Shown: positions 21,434-29,661 of the stretch, one piece after another
Position numbering within the stretch: the first letter of the stretch is position 1
Layout: the number at the start of each line of letters is the position of its first letter
From: Mesorhizobium sp. PAMC28654
GTDB lineage: Bacteria > Pseudomonadota > Alphaproteobacteria > Rhizobiales > Rhizobiaceae
Length of the DNA: 64,000 nt
Direction: 5' to 3'
Assembly: GCF_020616515.1 (NCBI RefSeq)
Contig: NZ_CP085135.1
Span: 3,844,001 to 3,908,000 of the forward strand
Position numbers and translations under genes: made by a program
Notes under the pieces: generated by a model
The model's database searches: none
The model's input: only the letters and a program-made list of their open reading frames with translations
What the model was told of the DNA's origin: nothing

Positions 21434-22149
21434 ATGCCTCAAAAATTCGATCCTACAGTTTCGAGTGCCGACTATCTGGCAATCGCCCGCAAGCGACATA
21501 GCGCCGGACGCTCCAAGATTTATCCCGATCTAAAGTGGATGCTGGTCAACGCCGCATTCGACTTTGGTATCCAGCCCCGACACGTTGATCTGCTACTTGA
21601 TCCTCTCGGTTGGAGTGAACTGGTCATCCAACAAAAAAGGACACCTCGCGTTTTCTTGGACGCACGTGTCAACCAGAGCGGCAACGCGGAAATCGTGTGG
21701 GCGAGAGGGGACAAGGGAATTCTCTACGAAGAGGATTTCGTGCGCCCGTATTTGCACGCAGCACAGTCTCCGAGCGAAGGTCCTGGCCGCGGCATTGGGG
21801 AGGTCATGTGGGCCAAAGGTTTTGAGAGGCTCGTCGCCAATGCTGCCGCGCGTCAGTGCCCTGCGGCGACAGCTTTGCTGTTCGGGTTTGCCGCTCGACT
21901 GAATGAACTCGCTGCTGTAATCGCGGAAGGGGTGGATCTGGTAGGTGCCATGAAGTTGGAGTTTCGCTATCTAGCGGCTATCCGACCTCGGTTGAATTCG
22001 TCCCCACCATCTCATCGGAACGCCTGGACGGGTTGAGAGAAGCTGGCCGTGAACAACGAAGGCCGCGTTTGCAGGCCGCGATAAAGAAGCTTGAGGAGTT
22101 GCATCCCTTAGACATGAAGGCGCCGGATAGCGCGGATCGGACCGATTAA
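21434..22149 (+). pseudogene. Hypothetical gene with a C-terminal frameshift
   Basis: ATG 21434 gives MPQKFDPTVSSADYLAIARK, and the frame runs to a TGA at 22034-22036 (200 aa). After codon AAI near 21985 the -1 frame reads naturally (SVEFVPTISSERLDGLREAG, then RLQAAIKKLEELHPLD), ending at TAA 22147-22149. One base therefore seems lost near 21985. The full product would be about 238 aa, soluble, with a helical tail and no family I recognise. A DLKWMLVNAAFDFGIQPRHV segment suggests a compact N-terminal domain. Confidence 0.6.
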
Positions 22150-22431
22150 GCGGACAAAAATCCTGCATGGCCGTTTCCTGAGTCAGACAGGTGCCTCACA
22201 GCGCCATGCGGCAGCGCCGAGTCCCTGCCAGCCTCAGGCGGAAGGAAGCCCTGCAGGGTGCCTCCCTGGCGCCGTATGACTCAAAGGCGAAGCGCCACCA
22301 ACTCACGTTCGCTCGTTGCCTCGCTTAAGGCTAAGTGGGTGCAGGTTGTTCCCCGTCAGCACCTGTGTCCCAGATTTGAGGTTGTGAATTAAGGAGGGTT
22401 TTGATCTCGTCGTCACGACGAAGGAACCAAG

Positions 22432-22809
22432 ATGAGCCCTAAATCCTCAAGTGCCAAGAAGCCTGCCGAGCAGCAGGTGGTAAAGGACATTCGCCGGGCG
22501 ACCCGGCGGCATTTTTCAGCGGAAGACAAGATCCGGATCGTGCTGGACGGGCTGCGCGGCGAAGACAGCATCGCCGAGCTGTGCCGCAAGGAAGGGATCG
22601 CGCAGAGCCTGTATTACACCTGGTCCAAGGAGTTCATGGAGGCCGGCAAGCGCCGATTGGCGGGTGATACCGCTCGTGCTGCCACCAGCGACGAGGTCAA
22701 GGATTTGCGCCGGGAGGCCGGCGCGCTGAAGGAATGCGTCGCTGATCTGACACTGGAAAACCGTCTGCTCAAAAAAAGCATGATCGCGGATGGGGACGAG
22801 CAAGAATGA
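22432..22809 (+). CDS. IS3-type transposase OrfA (copy B)
   Basis: 125 aa, identical to copy A OrfA except for one extra Gln at position 14, from a duplicated CAG. The helix-turn-helix and coiled-coil tail are unchanged, so it is presumably still a DNA-binding protein. It may inhibit in trans now that its OrfB partner is broken; that is inference. Confidence 0.88.
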   Translation: MSPKSSSAKKPAEQQVVKDIRRATRRHFSAEDKIRIVLDGLRGEDSIAELCRKEGIAQSLYYTWSKEFMEAGKRRLAGDTARAATSDEVKDLRREAGALKECVADLTLENRLLKKSMIADGDEQE

Positions 22810-23788
22810 GATATCCCGCATCCGAAAAGCTCGAGATCATCAGGATCGTCGAGCAGTCACACCTGCCAACCCGCAAAACGCTGGACCGACTGGGCATCCC
22901 GCGCCGGACCTTCTATCGCTGGTATGACCGTTATGTCGAGGGGGCGGGCCTGAGGCGCTGCAGGATCGGCCCTCGGCGCCGAGCCGGGTGTGGAACCGCA
23001 TCCCGCCTGCCATCCATGACCAGATCATCGAACTGGCGCTGGAGCAGTCCGAGCTCTCCCCGCGCGAACTGGCAGTACGGTTCACCGACGAGACGCGCTA
23101 CTTCGTGTCAGAAGCCAGCGTTTACCGGCTCCTCAAGGCCTACGATCTGATCACCAGCCCGGCCTATGTGGTGATCAAGGCGGCGAACGAGTTCCACACC
23201 AAGACGACGCGACCCAACGAGATGTGGCAGACGGACTTCACCTACTTCAAGATCATCGGCTGGGGCTGGATGTACCTGTCGACCGTGCTCGACGATTACT
23301 CCCGCTACATCATCGCCTGGAAACTGTGCAGCACCATGCGGGCCGAGGACGTCACCGACACGCTGGACATGGCACTTACTGCCTCAGGGTGCGACCAGGC
23401 CCATGTGCACCACAAGCCTCGGCTGCTCAGCGATAATGGCCCCAGCTACATCGCCGGCGAACTGGCGGACTATATCCAGGACCAACGCATGAGCCATGTC
23501 CGGGGCGCTCCAATGCATCCCCAGACCCAAGGCAAGATCGAGCGCTGGCACCAGACCCTCAAAAACCGAATCCTCTTGGAGAACTACTTTCTGCCCGGCG
23601 ACCTTGAGGCCCAGATCGCAGCCTTCGTCGAACATTACAACCATCGACGCTACCACGAGAGCCTGGCCAACGTAACGCCAGCCGACGCCTACTTCGGCAG
23701 GGCCGCAGCCATTATCAAACAGCGAGAAAGGATCAAACGCCAAACCATCCAACATCGGCGCTTGCAGCACCGCAAGATCGCCGCTTAA
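22806..23788 (+). pseudogene. IS3-type transposase OrfB (copy B), frameshifted
   Basis: Two extra G residues in the run at about 22940 (GAGGGGGCGGG instead of GAGGGCGGG) shift the frame after residue 46 (YVEGAGLRRC). The first frame ends at 23150. The catalytic part is open from 22988 to 23788 and otherwise matches copy A. No complete transposase can be made. Confidence 0.9.
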
Positions 23789-23878
23789 CATCAACCCCAA
23801 GATGAGGCCGACACTCCGCTAATCTGCGATCCAATCTGAGCCAAATGATCTGACGACGGACAATTCTGTCTGCTTTTC

Positions 23879-24535
23879 CTAAGCTGCTTGCTGGTCGTAG
23901 GTCCGTATCACTGACGCATTGTCGGCCATTTCAAGGAGCGCCAACATCAGGCTGCGCATTTGTTCGTGGTCCAGTGTCGTCCGCTCCCCTTTTGCCAGCG
24001 CCCAATCGAAGTTTACGAGCACTGCCTCGATTGCCTCCTGTCGACCTAAATTGAATTTGCTTGTTCGCGATCCTTCAAGGGCTCCGGATACCAACCGAAG
24101 TTCGTTTCGAAGATGGCGATGATGGTCGAGGCTTTCTCTCACTCGCTGTCGGGGTTCAGCGTTTGCGATCAGGCGATCCACAGAGAATTTCGCCGATGCG
24201 TTCAGCTTGAGAACCAGGTAGTGCTTGCCTTCGCCTCCATCTTTATCCGACCTATTTGACCCCAGATAAACCGTTCCCCGGTGGAGGGTCGCGATCTTGA
24301 GAAAGAGGTAGAACGGTAGGTCCATGAGATGTTCTCCATGACCCTCCTCCACCTTCCATGCAATCAGACCTCCCTCTAGCCGGGCCTCGGGGTCATCAAG
24401 CAACAGGGACTTCAAGGGATCAGCACCATCCTTAAGTTCCGGTTGAGCATCCGGCATGCCAGGATAGCCCTCGTTGACAGTATAGCCTAGTACCAGCTCC
24501 AGGTATTGACACCCGGAGAGCCTGGGTATATCCAT
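23879..24535 (-). CDS. Hypothetical protein, 218 aa
   Basis: The product starts MDIPRLSGCQYLELVLGYTV. It mixes beta-rich N-terminal sequence (LPFYLFLKIATLHRGTVYLG) with a helical C-terminal half (RESLDHHRHLRNELRLVSGA). No signal peptide, membrane helix or known motif is visible. It ends 17 bases from IS copy B, so its 3' neighbourhood has been rearranged. Upstream it faces the serine resolvase on the same strand. Function unknown. Confidence 0.65.
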   Translation of the reverse strand: MDIPRLSGCQYLELVLGYTVNEGYPGMPDAQPELKDGADPLKSLLLDDPEARLEGGLIAWKVEEGHGEHLMDLPFYLFLKIATLHRGTVYLGSNRSDKDGGEGKHYLVLKLNASAKFSVDRLIANAEPRQRVRESLDHHRHLRNELRLVSGALEGSRTSKFNLGRQEAIEAVLVNFDWALAKGERTTLDHEQMRSLMLALLEMADNASVIRTYDQQAA

Positions 24536-24625
24536 ACCCTTACTCCTTCATCTTATCTGTATTTCGTATGCGTACCTGGATAGGGGCATACAATTTTGGC
24601 CAATACAGTTTTTTACTGAGGCCTG

Positions 24626-25228
24626 TCAACTGTTATTTTTGCGAGACGGGCGAAGGATGCGAAATACGCTCGCCCGTCCGATGTCCAGCTCGGCTGCAAT
24701 GGCGTCAGCAGTCTTCCCTTCGCCCTTGAGGCGGATGACATCGGCCGCCTTGCGCTTGGCCGTAGGTGCCCGTCCCTTGTATTTCCCCTCGGCCCTGGCC
24801 TTGGCTATGCCCTCACGCTGCCGCTCCAGCATCAATCCACGCTCAAACTCGGCAATGGAGCCCAGCAGATTGAGCATGAGCTTGCCAGTCGGCGTTCCCG
24901 TGTCGAGGCTTATGGCGAGGATACGTAAGCCGGCTCCTTTGGCCTTCAGGTGCTCTGTGATCGCCACTAGGTCGGCAACCGATCGTGCGAGCCGGTCCAG
25001 CTTGGTGACGATCATGGTGTCTCCCTCGCGGACATAGTCCAGGCAGCGCTCCAGCTCAGGGCGCTTGGTTGCGACCGACGAAATCTGCTCCTGGAAGACC
25101 TTGGCGCATCCTGCGGCGTTTAGATCGCGAAGTTGCGCCTCTAGGCCCGCCTTCTGGTCGGTGGTCGAGGTGCGGGCATAGCCGACAAGCTGGCCGTGAG
25201 AGGAAGAGGGGGTCTCGTTCGATATCAT
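24626..25228 (-). CDS. Small serine recombinase (resolvase/invertase)
   Basis: A 200-aa site-specific recombinase of the Tn3-resolvase/Hin type. The catalytic Ser lies in GYARTSTTDQKAGLEAQ. The conserved KLDRLARSVADL helix and GSIAEFERGLMLERQREGI (E-helix) follow. A C-terminal helix-turn-helix (KTADAIAAELDIGRASVFRI) closes it. It is a plausible cointegrate resolvase for a plasmid-like or transposon ancestor of the island. Complete and in frame. Confidence 0.9.
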   Translation of the reverse strand: MISNETPSSSHGQLVGYARTSTTDQKAGLEAQLRDLNAAGCAKVFQEQISSVATKRPELERCLDYVREGDTMIVTKLDRLARSVADLVAITEHLKAKGAGLRILAISLDTGTPTGKLMLNLLGSIAEFERGLMLERQREGIAKARAEGKYKGRAPTAKRKAADVIRLKGEGKTADAIAAELDIGRASVFRILRPSRKNNS

Positions 25229-25610
25229 GCGGGCGCTCCAGGAGGATCACTAGGGTCTGAGATACCATGAGTCCGCAGTATCAAAATGTCAATTGGTATT
25301 TGTGTGAGACATGCAGATGGTGCCCGGACGGAGAATCACTAGGGCAAGGCCATGTGACACTGTCCATCAAGCCATTATGTTTGTTGTGTTTTCAGGGTCC
25401 GTACCCTAGACTCAACTCCGGTACGCTCCGGCAAGCCCGCTTTTTGAATGGCCTGTTGCGACCTGAGGCCAATCCGGCCTCGGCGAGGGATGGCAGGGGG
25501 GGGAAATTCGCCCGCTGTCACGTAGATTGAGGGGCTCGCGTGAGGTACCCCTTATTGCGATCCGGTAGTCTAGGCCCGTCAGCAGAATATGGCGGCGGCC
25601 TCCAACCAAC
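25229..25610. other. 382-base gap without a supported gene
   Basis: An 87-codon plus-strand frame at 25267-25530 has four cysteines near its start (CETCRWC) but no ribosome-binding site and an unnatural C-terminus. A G8 run occurs near 25496. I see no RNA gene or repeat. Confidence 0.4.
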
Positions 25611-26279
25611 TCAAACGCCATTTCGTAAGACTTGAAGGCGATTTGCAATCCGCTCCCACTGAAGCCTGACCCCTTCAAACCCTCCCGCTGCATTGAAGGT
25701 TCGCCCGCCGGTGTGAGTGACCGCGAAAATCTCGGAATTTCGATACGGAAAGCGTTCCTTTAGGGCTTCCGTTAGTGTCAAGCGGGGCAATCCTTCGGCC
25801 CTTCGTAAGGTATTATAAGTCGCGGACCCCAGACAAATGACGACCAGTGGGTTCACGATGTCAATTTGCGGTCGACAATAGGTCTCCGCACAGTAAGCGA
25901 GATGAGCCCTTGAGATTCTAGAATCCATATTGCCGGGCTTTGCGAACACGAACAGGTCCGTTGCATATGTTTGTTCAAATCGCATACCCAAGTGCTCTAA
26001 GAGTAGCCTCCTCAAATTTCTATTTGTTGGAAGATCTGGCTTTTGTCCAAACTGCTGCTGATCGGGATCAAAGGGACCTGCGAGGTTGGCCTCCGAATTC
26101 CAGTCTTGGCCAATGATCATTACGTCTGAATCGTAATTGTGAGCTGAGATGGTCCACGGGACAACGTAATCTTGTCGATCGTACGCCCCGTCGTGGAAAT
26201 CTCCAAAACAGCGATGGGGTGGAAGCCTGTCATTCTTCCGAGCGATTGCGAGTTTTCTGAGCGCAGCCCGTTTGGTCAA
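25611..26279 (-). CDS. Uracil-DNA-glycosylase-like protein
   Basis: A 222-aa protein with the outline of the UDG superfamily. A motif-1-like segment VMIIGQDWNSEANLAGPF resembles GQDPY. The middle segment NPLVVICLGSATYNTL resembles the uracil-binding strand, and IFAVTHTGGRTFN the motif-2 His loop. The usual Pro-Tyr of motif 1 is replaced by Trp-Asn, so substrate or activity may differ from classical UDG. It is the last gene before attR. Mobile-element versions may act in defence or DNA repair; this is inference. Confidence 0.7.
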   Translation of the reverse strand: MTKRAALRKLAIARKNDRLPPHRCFGDFHDGAYDRQDYVVPWTISAHNYDSDVMIIGQDWNSEANLAGPFDPDQQQFGQKPDLPTNRNLRRLLLEHLGMRFEQTYATDLFVFAKPGNMDSRISRAHLAYCAETYCRPQIDIVNPLVVICLGSATYNTLRRAEGLPRLTLTEALKERFPYRNSEIFAVTHTGGRTFNAAGGFEGVRLQWERIANRLQVLRNGV

Positions 26280-26391
26280 ATCGCAGCTCCCGTCCGATTA
26301 GCTGGAGTGTGCAACAGCGGTGTGTAACAAACAGTGGATCTGAGGCCAAAAAGTAGTTATAAATCAAAGCACAAGGCGATCAAGAGCGCAA

Positions 26392-26409
26392 TCCTCTTCT
26401 GGGCACCAA
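26392..26409 (+). repeat. attR: right 18-bp direct repeat of the island
   Basis: TCCTCTTCTGGGCACCAA, exact copy of 9781-9798. Beyond it the sequence runs straight into a terminator hairpin expected to follow the tRNA. Confidence 0.92.
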
Positions 26410-26445
26410 ATTCCCGTTTCGAACCAGTCGATGGTTCAGAGACTT

Positions 26446-26480
26446 AAAGAAAAAGCCCGGCTCATCCGGGCTTTTTCTTT
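26446..26480 (+). terminator. Displaced tRNA-Leu terminator
   Basis: A perfect 15-bp stem (AAAGAAAAAGCCCGG / CCGGGCTTTTTCTTT) with loop CTCAT, followed by T-rich sequence. It is a strong intrinsic terminator. Its place 37 bases after attR suggests it ended tRNA-Leu transcription before the island entered. Confidence 0.85.
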
Positions 26481-26651
26481 GTCCCGGTCCATCCGCCCTG
26501 TCCGATGTCCGGCTGTCAGCGAACTGACAGGTTGCCCCTGCCAGTGTCCCGCAAGATCATGATCGTCAAAGCTTGGTTCCAGGACCGCTCTCGTCACCGG
26601 AATCAACGGTCGTGGATTGCGGTCGCCGGGGGATCGCGACTCGACAAAGCT

Positions 26652-26678
26652 TTGACATGATTGTGGCTAGTTTAGAAT
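26652..26678 (+). promoter_or_regulatory. Possible promoter of the cytochrome b561 operon
   Basis: TTGACA at 26652-26657 and TAGAAT at 26673-26678 with a 15-base spacer, 23 bases before ATG 26701. Both boxes are good, but the spacing is short. Confidence 0.35.
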
Positions 26679-26700
26679 TATTCAAAACTGGAATGCGCGG

Positions 26701-27243
26701 ATGAACCCCACCTACACAGGCGCCCAGAAGGCCATTCATTGGGCTGTGTTTCTCCTGGTCATCGGGCTTTACGGTCTGACCTATGTCGTTGATCTCTATC
26801 CACGTGGCGACCCCGGCCGCGCGCTGGTCTGGTGGCTTCATATTTCGTTCGGAATGCTGCTCTTCGCGCTGGTTGTCGTCCGCGTCGGCCTGCGCCTCAC
26901 ACTGGGAACACCCGGCCTACCCGTGGAAATGTCACAGCTTGAACGATGGGTGGCCAAGATCGCGCATCTTCTGCTCTACGCGCTGCTTGTGGCCATTCCT
27001 GTTCTCGGCATCCTGTTGACATGGTATCGGGGCGACGCCTTGAGTTTCTTTGGGCTTTTCACCATTCCGGCTCCAGTTTCTCCGGACCGCGCCACGGCTG
27101 GTTTCATCAGGCAACTGCACAGCCTCTGCGCCAATGCGATCCTTATCCTTGCCGGACTGCATGCGGCGGCGGCGCTCTGGCATCATTTCGTCCGCAGAGA
27201 CGACGTGCTCAAGCGAATGCTGCCGGGGACAAGTGGCTCCTGA
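26701..27243 (+). CDS. Cytochrome b561
   Basis: A 180-aa inner-membrane di-heme b-type cytochrome. Four hydrophobic segments are visible: AIHWAVFLLVIGLYGLTYVV, HISFGMLLFALVVVRVGL, HLLLYALLVAIPVLGILL and ANAILILAGLHAAAALWHHF. Histidines in each serve as heme ligand candidates (H13, H48, H89, H152 region). It probably shuttles electrons between quinone and periplasmic acceptors. It is followed by a PepSY protein and a two-component system, a recurrent cluster, and it faces the convergent flavin-transfer operon, so a shared redox role is plausible. Confidence 0.9.
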   Translation: MNPTYTGAQKAIHWAVFLLVIGLYGLTYVVDLYPRGDPGRALVWWLHISFGMLLFALVVVRVGLRLTLGTPGLPVEMSQLERWVAKIAHLLLYALLVAIPVLGILLTWYRGDALSFFGLFTIPAPVSPDRATAGFIRQLHSLCANAILILAGLHAAAALWHHFVRRDDVLKRMLPGTSGS

Positions 27244-27313
27244 TCGCGGTTCGAACTACACCGGTCAGATGCAAGCGGCGTGGTGCCGTTTGCGATGTTT
27301 CGGGCTCGGACAC

Positions 27314-27655
27314 ATGGCCCCCAGGATGAAATCGACGCTGAAGTGCCTGGCGATGGTGGGTCTGTACGGGCTCGTTCTTGCCGCGCCGCTTGCCGCGCGT
27401 GCGGACGTGGATGATGACGGCGATCATGATCGGGCGCGGGACCTTTACGAACGTGGAGAAATAAAGGGCCTGTCCAACATACTGGGCGTGGTTCGCGCCG
27501 AGGCTCCCGGCGACATCGTGGCCATCGATTTCATCCGGATAGGCGCCAGGTGGGTCTATCGGTTCCAGGTCGTCGACACCGACGGACGCCGCAGGATCGT
27601 CGATGTGGACGCCGGTGCCGGGGTGCTGATGCGCGGCAGGGGCGGCGACCGATGA
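27314..27655 (+). CDS. Secreted PepSY-like protein
   Basis: A 113-aa protein from ATG 27314 (or 27326, MKSTLKCLAMVGLYGLVLAA). The signal peptide cleaves near AARA-DVDDD. The mature part (ARDLYERGEIKGLSNILGVV, then FIRIGARWVYRFQVVDTDGR and VDVDAGAGVLM) has the charged-helix plus beta-hairpin look of PepSY repeats. It overlaps the response regulator start by four bases. Members beside sensor kinases probably act as periplasmic modulators; that is inference. Confidence 0.8.
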   Translation: MAPRMKSTLKCLAMVGLYGLVLAAPLAARADVDDDGDHDRARDLYERGEIKGLSNILGVVRAEAPGDIVAIDFIRIGARWVYRFQVVDTDGRRRIVDVDAGAGVLMRGRGGDR

Positions 27656-28317
27656 AGATCCTCCTCGCCGAAGACGAGCCACGCATCGCGAGCGACATCT
27701 CGGCGGTCCTCAAGGCCGCGGGAATGGCGGTAGACACCGTTCGCGACGGCGAGGCAGCCTGGTTCGCGGGCGACGTCGAGAATTACGACGCCGCGATTCT
27801 GGATCTCGGATTGCCGAAGCTAGATGGCTTAACGGTGCTGAAACGCTGGCGGGCCAATGCGCGCCGCTTTCCCGTCCTGATCCTGACGGCAAGGGGCCTG
27901 TGGACCGAGCGCGTCGAAGGCATCAACGCGGGTGCGGACGACTATCTGCCCAAGCCGTTTGAAATGGAGGAAATGCTGGCTCGGCTGCGCGCGATCCTAA
28001 GGCGCTCAACAGGCCAGGCGGCGCCAGTGCTGAAATCCGGACCGTTGCTTCTCGACACGCGCCAGATGCGCATTTCGCTGCGCGGCGTTCCCGTCGCGCT
28101 GTCTCCGCTGGAATACCGGCTGATGGCGTTCCTGATGCATCATGCCGGGCGCGTGGTGGCGCCGACCGAACTGGCGGAGCACCTGTATGATTCGGGCAAT
28201 GACCGCGATCCCAACGCAATCGAGGTGATCGTCGCGCGCCTGCGACGCAAGCTCGGCAACGATGTCATCGAGACGCGGCGGGGGTTCGGGTACTTCGTGC
28301 CCGACGAGCCTTCCTGA
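27652..28317 (+). CDS. OmpR-family response regulator
   Basis: 221 aa. The receiver domain has acidic pocket ED at residues 8-9, phospho-acceptor Asp in AAILDLGLPKLDGL (~51), Thr in LILTARG (~79) and Lys in DDYLPKPF (~101). The C-terminal winged helix (VALSPLEYRLMAFLMHHAGR, then ANAIEVIVARLRRKLG-type segment, here DPNAIEVIVARLRRKL) binds DNA. The gene lies in a tight operon: start overlaps the PepSY gene stop (ATGA) and its stop overlaps the kinase start by one base. It is similar in type to QseB/PmrA regulators. Confidence 0.94.
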   Translation: MKILLAEDEPRIASDISAVLKAAGMAVDTVRDGEAAWFAGDVENYDAAILDLGLPKLDGLTVLKRWRANARRFPVLILTARGLWTERVEGINAGADDYLPKPFEMEEMLARLRAILRRSTGQAAPVLKSGPLLLDTRQMRISLRGVPVALSPLEYRLMAFLMHHAGRVVAPTELAEHLYDSGNDRDPNAIEVIVARLRRKLGNDVIETRRGFGYFVPDEPS

Positions 28318-29660
28318 TGCCGAACTCGATCCGCTTCAGGCTCTGGTCGGCGGCAACCATCTCGATCCTCGTCGCCCTTGCCATCGCCGGCGTCGGACTG
28401 CGTTATCTGTTCGAACTGAATGTCGAACGGCGTGTCGTCAGCGAGCTGACCGTCGATCTCAACGAACTGATCGGTGCGACCAGCTTCGCGGCAGACGGCC
28501 GGCTGTCGATCGCGCCGGGCCTGACCGACCCACGCTTCACCAACCCGCTGTCGGGTCACTACTGGCAGGTGGAGGACCTGGCCAGCCATATTCTGGTCCG
28601 CTCGCGATCCCTGTGGGACGCAACGCTTGCCTTGCCTGACCAAGGGGCGAGCGGCGAACTGAGAAAGATCGAGGAGCTCAGGGGGCCAGGTGGCGAACTC
28701 ACCGTAGCCGTGGTGCGCACCATCACCGATGCCGACGGCCGGTCGTTTCGCGCCATCGTGGCGGAAGACCATCGCAGCGTCACGGTGTCGGTGCGCGAAT
28801 ATGTCAGGGATCTCGTGCCGGCGCTCATCGTGCTCGCCGCCGCTCTCATGGCGGCCTTCTTCATCCAGATCACCGTTGGCCTTGCGCCGCTGGAAAACCT
28901 GAGGGTCGCCGTTCGAAACGTGATCGCGCAGCGAACCGCGCGGCTTGAGGTGGTGGCGCCAAGCGAGGTGCAGCCGCTCGCCGACGAAATCAACCGCCTC
29001 CTCGATGCGCAGGAGAAGGCGCTCGCACGGGCCCGGTCGCGCGCCACCGACCTGGCACACGGCCTGAAGACGCCGCTGCAGGTGCTGTCGGCCGACATTC
29101 GGGCCCTGCGCAAGAAGGGCGAGACAGAGCTCGCCGATGAGATCGAGAAGAGCGCCGGAGCGATCCGTCGCCATGTCGAGCGGGAACTGGCGCGCGCCCG
29201 TCTGGCGCCCGGCGTTTCCAGCAAGGCATCATGCCGGGTCGGGGAAGCCGCTGCCGGCGTCATCGCCGTCATCAAGCGCACGCCGAGCGGCAAGCACCTC
29301 GCCTTCCTGAGCGACGTCGCGGAGGATTTCATGGCGCCGGTTGACGAGGGAGACCTATCGGAGATCCTGGGCAATCTGGTGGAGAATGCGGCGCGCTTCG
29401 CAAGATCGTCGGTTCAGGTCAATGCTTGGGCAAGCGACGGCGAGGTGTCCATCGCCGTCGCCGATGACGGCCCGGGCATACCCGATGCGGACCGGGAATC
29501 CGCTCTGTCGCGCGGCGTGCAACTGGACAGCAAGGGCGGCAGCAGTGGGCTGGGCCTGGCCATCGTTTCAGACATCGTCGAAGCCTATGGCGGACGCCTG
29601 ACGATGACCAATGCCGATCCCGGCCTAGTGGTGACCATCGCCCTGCCCCGGCACGGCTGA
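28317..29660 (+). CDS. Sensor histidine kinase
   Basis: 447-aa membrane kinase. Transmembrane segment 1 is about residues 9-31, a periplasmic region runs to about 160, and segment 2 (LVPALIVLAAALMAAFFIQI) follows. HAMP-like linker and the H-box DLAHGLKTPLQVL come next, with phospho-His near 248, then N-box ENAARFARSS, G1 DDGPGIPDAD and G2 SSGLGLAIV. It pairs with the preceding OmpR-type regulator. The stop lies two bases before the stop of the convergent flavoreductase gene. Its probable targets are the adjacent redox operons, by context. Confidence 0.94.
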   Translation: MPNSIRFRLWSAATISILVALAIAGVGLRYLFELNVERRVVSELTVDLNELIGATSFAADGRLSIAPGLTDPRFTNPLSGHYWQVEDLASHILVRSRSLWDATLALPDQGASGELRKIEELRGPGGELTVAVVRTITDADGRSFRAIVAEDHRSVTVSVREYVRDLVPALIVLAAALMAAFFIQITVGLAPLENLRVAVRNVIAQRTARLEVVAPSEVQPLADEINRLLDAQEKALARARSRATDLAHGLKTPLQVLSADIRALRKKGETELADEIEKSAGAIRRHVERELARARLAPGVSSKASCRVGEAAAGVIAVIKRTPSGKHLAFLSDVAEDFMAPVDEGDLSEILGNLVENAARFARSSVQVNAWASDGEVSIAVADDGPGIPDADRESALSRGVQLDSKGGSSGLGLAIVSDIVEAYGGRLTMTNADPGLVVTIALPRHG

Positions 29661-29661
29661 T

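Larger units (their letters stand above)
22347..23862. mobile_element. IS3-type element, copy B (1,516 bp, inactivated)
   Basis: Same ends as copy A. It is five bases longer: a CAG triplet added in orfA (AEQQVVKD) and two G residues added in orfB near 22940. No target duplication is seen (left flank ...GTGCAGGT, right flank ATTCTGTC...), so adjacent DNA was probably deleted or recombined. Confidence 0.88.

Noticed and set aside
25267..25530. 87-codon frame with CETCRWC motif
   Set aside because: Only two CxxC-like pairs, weak start context and unnatural tail; not enough to call a zinc protein.
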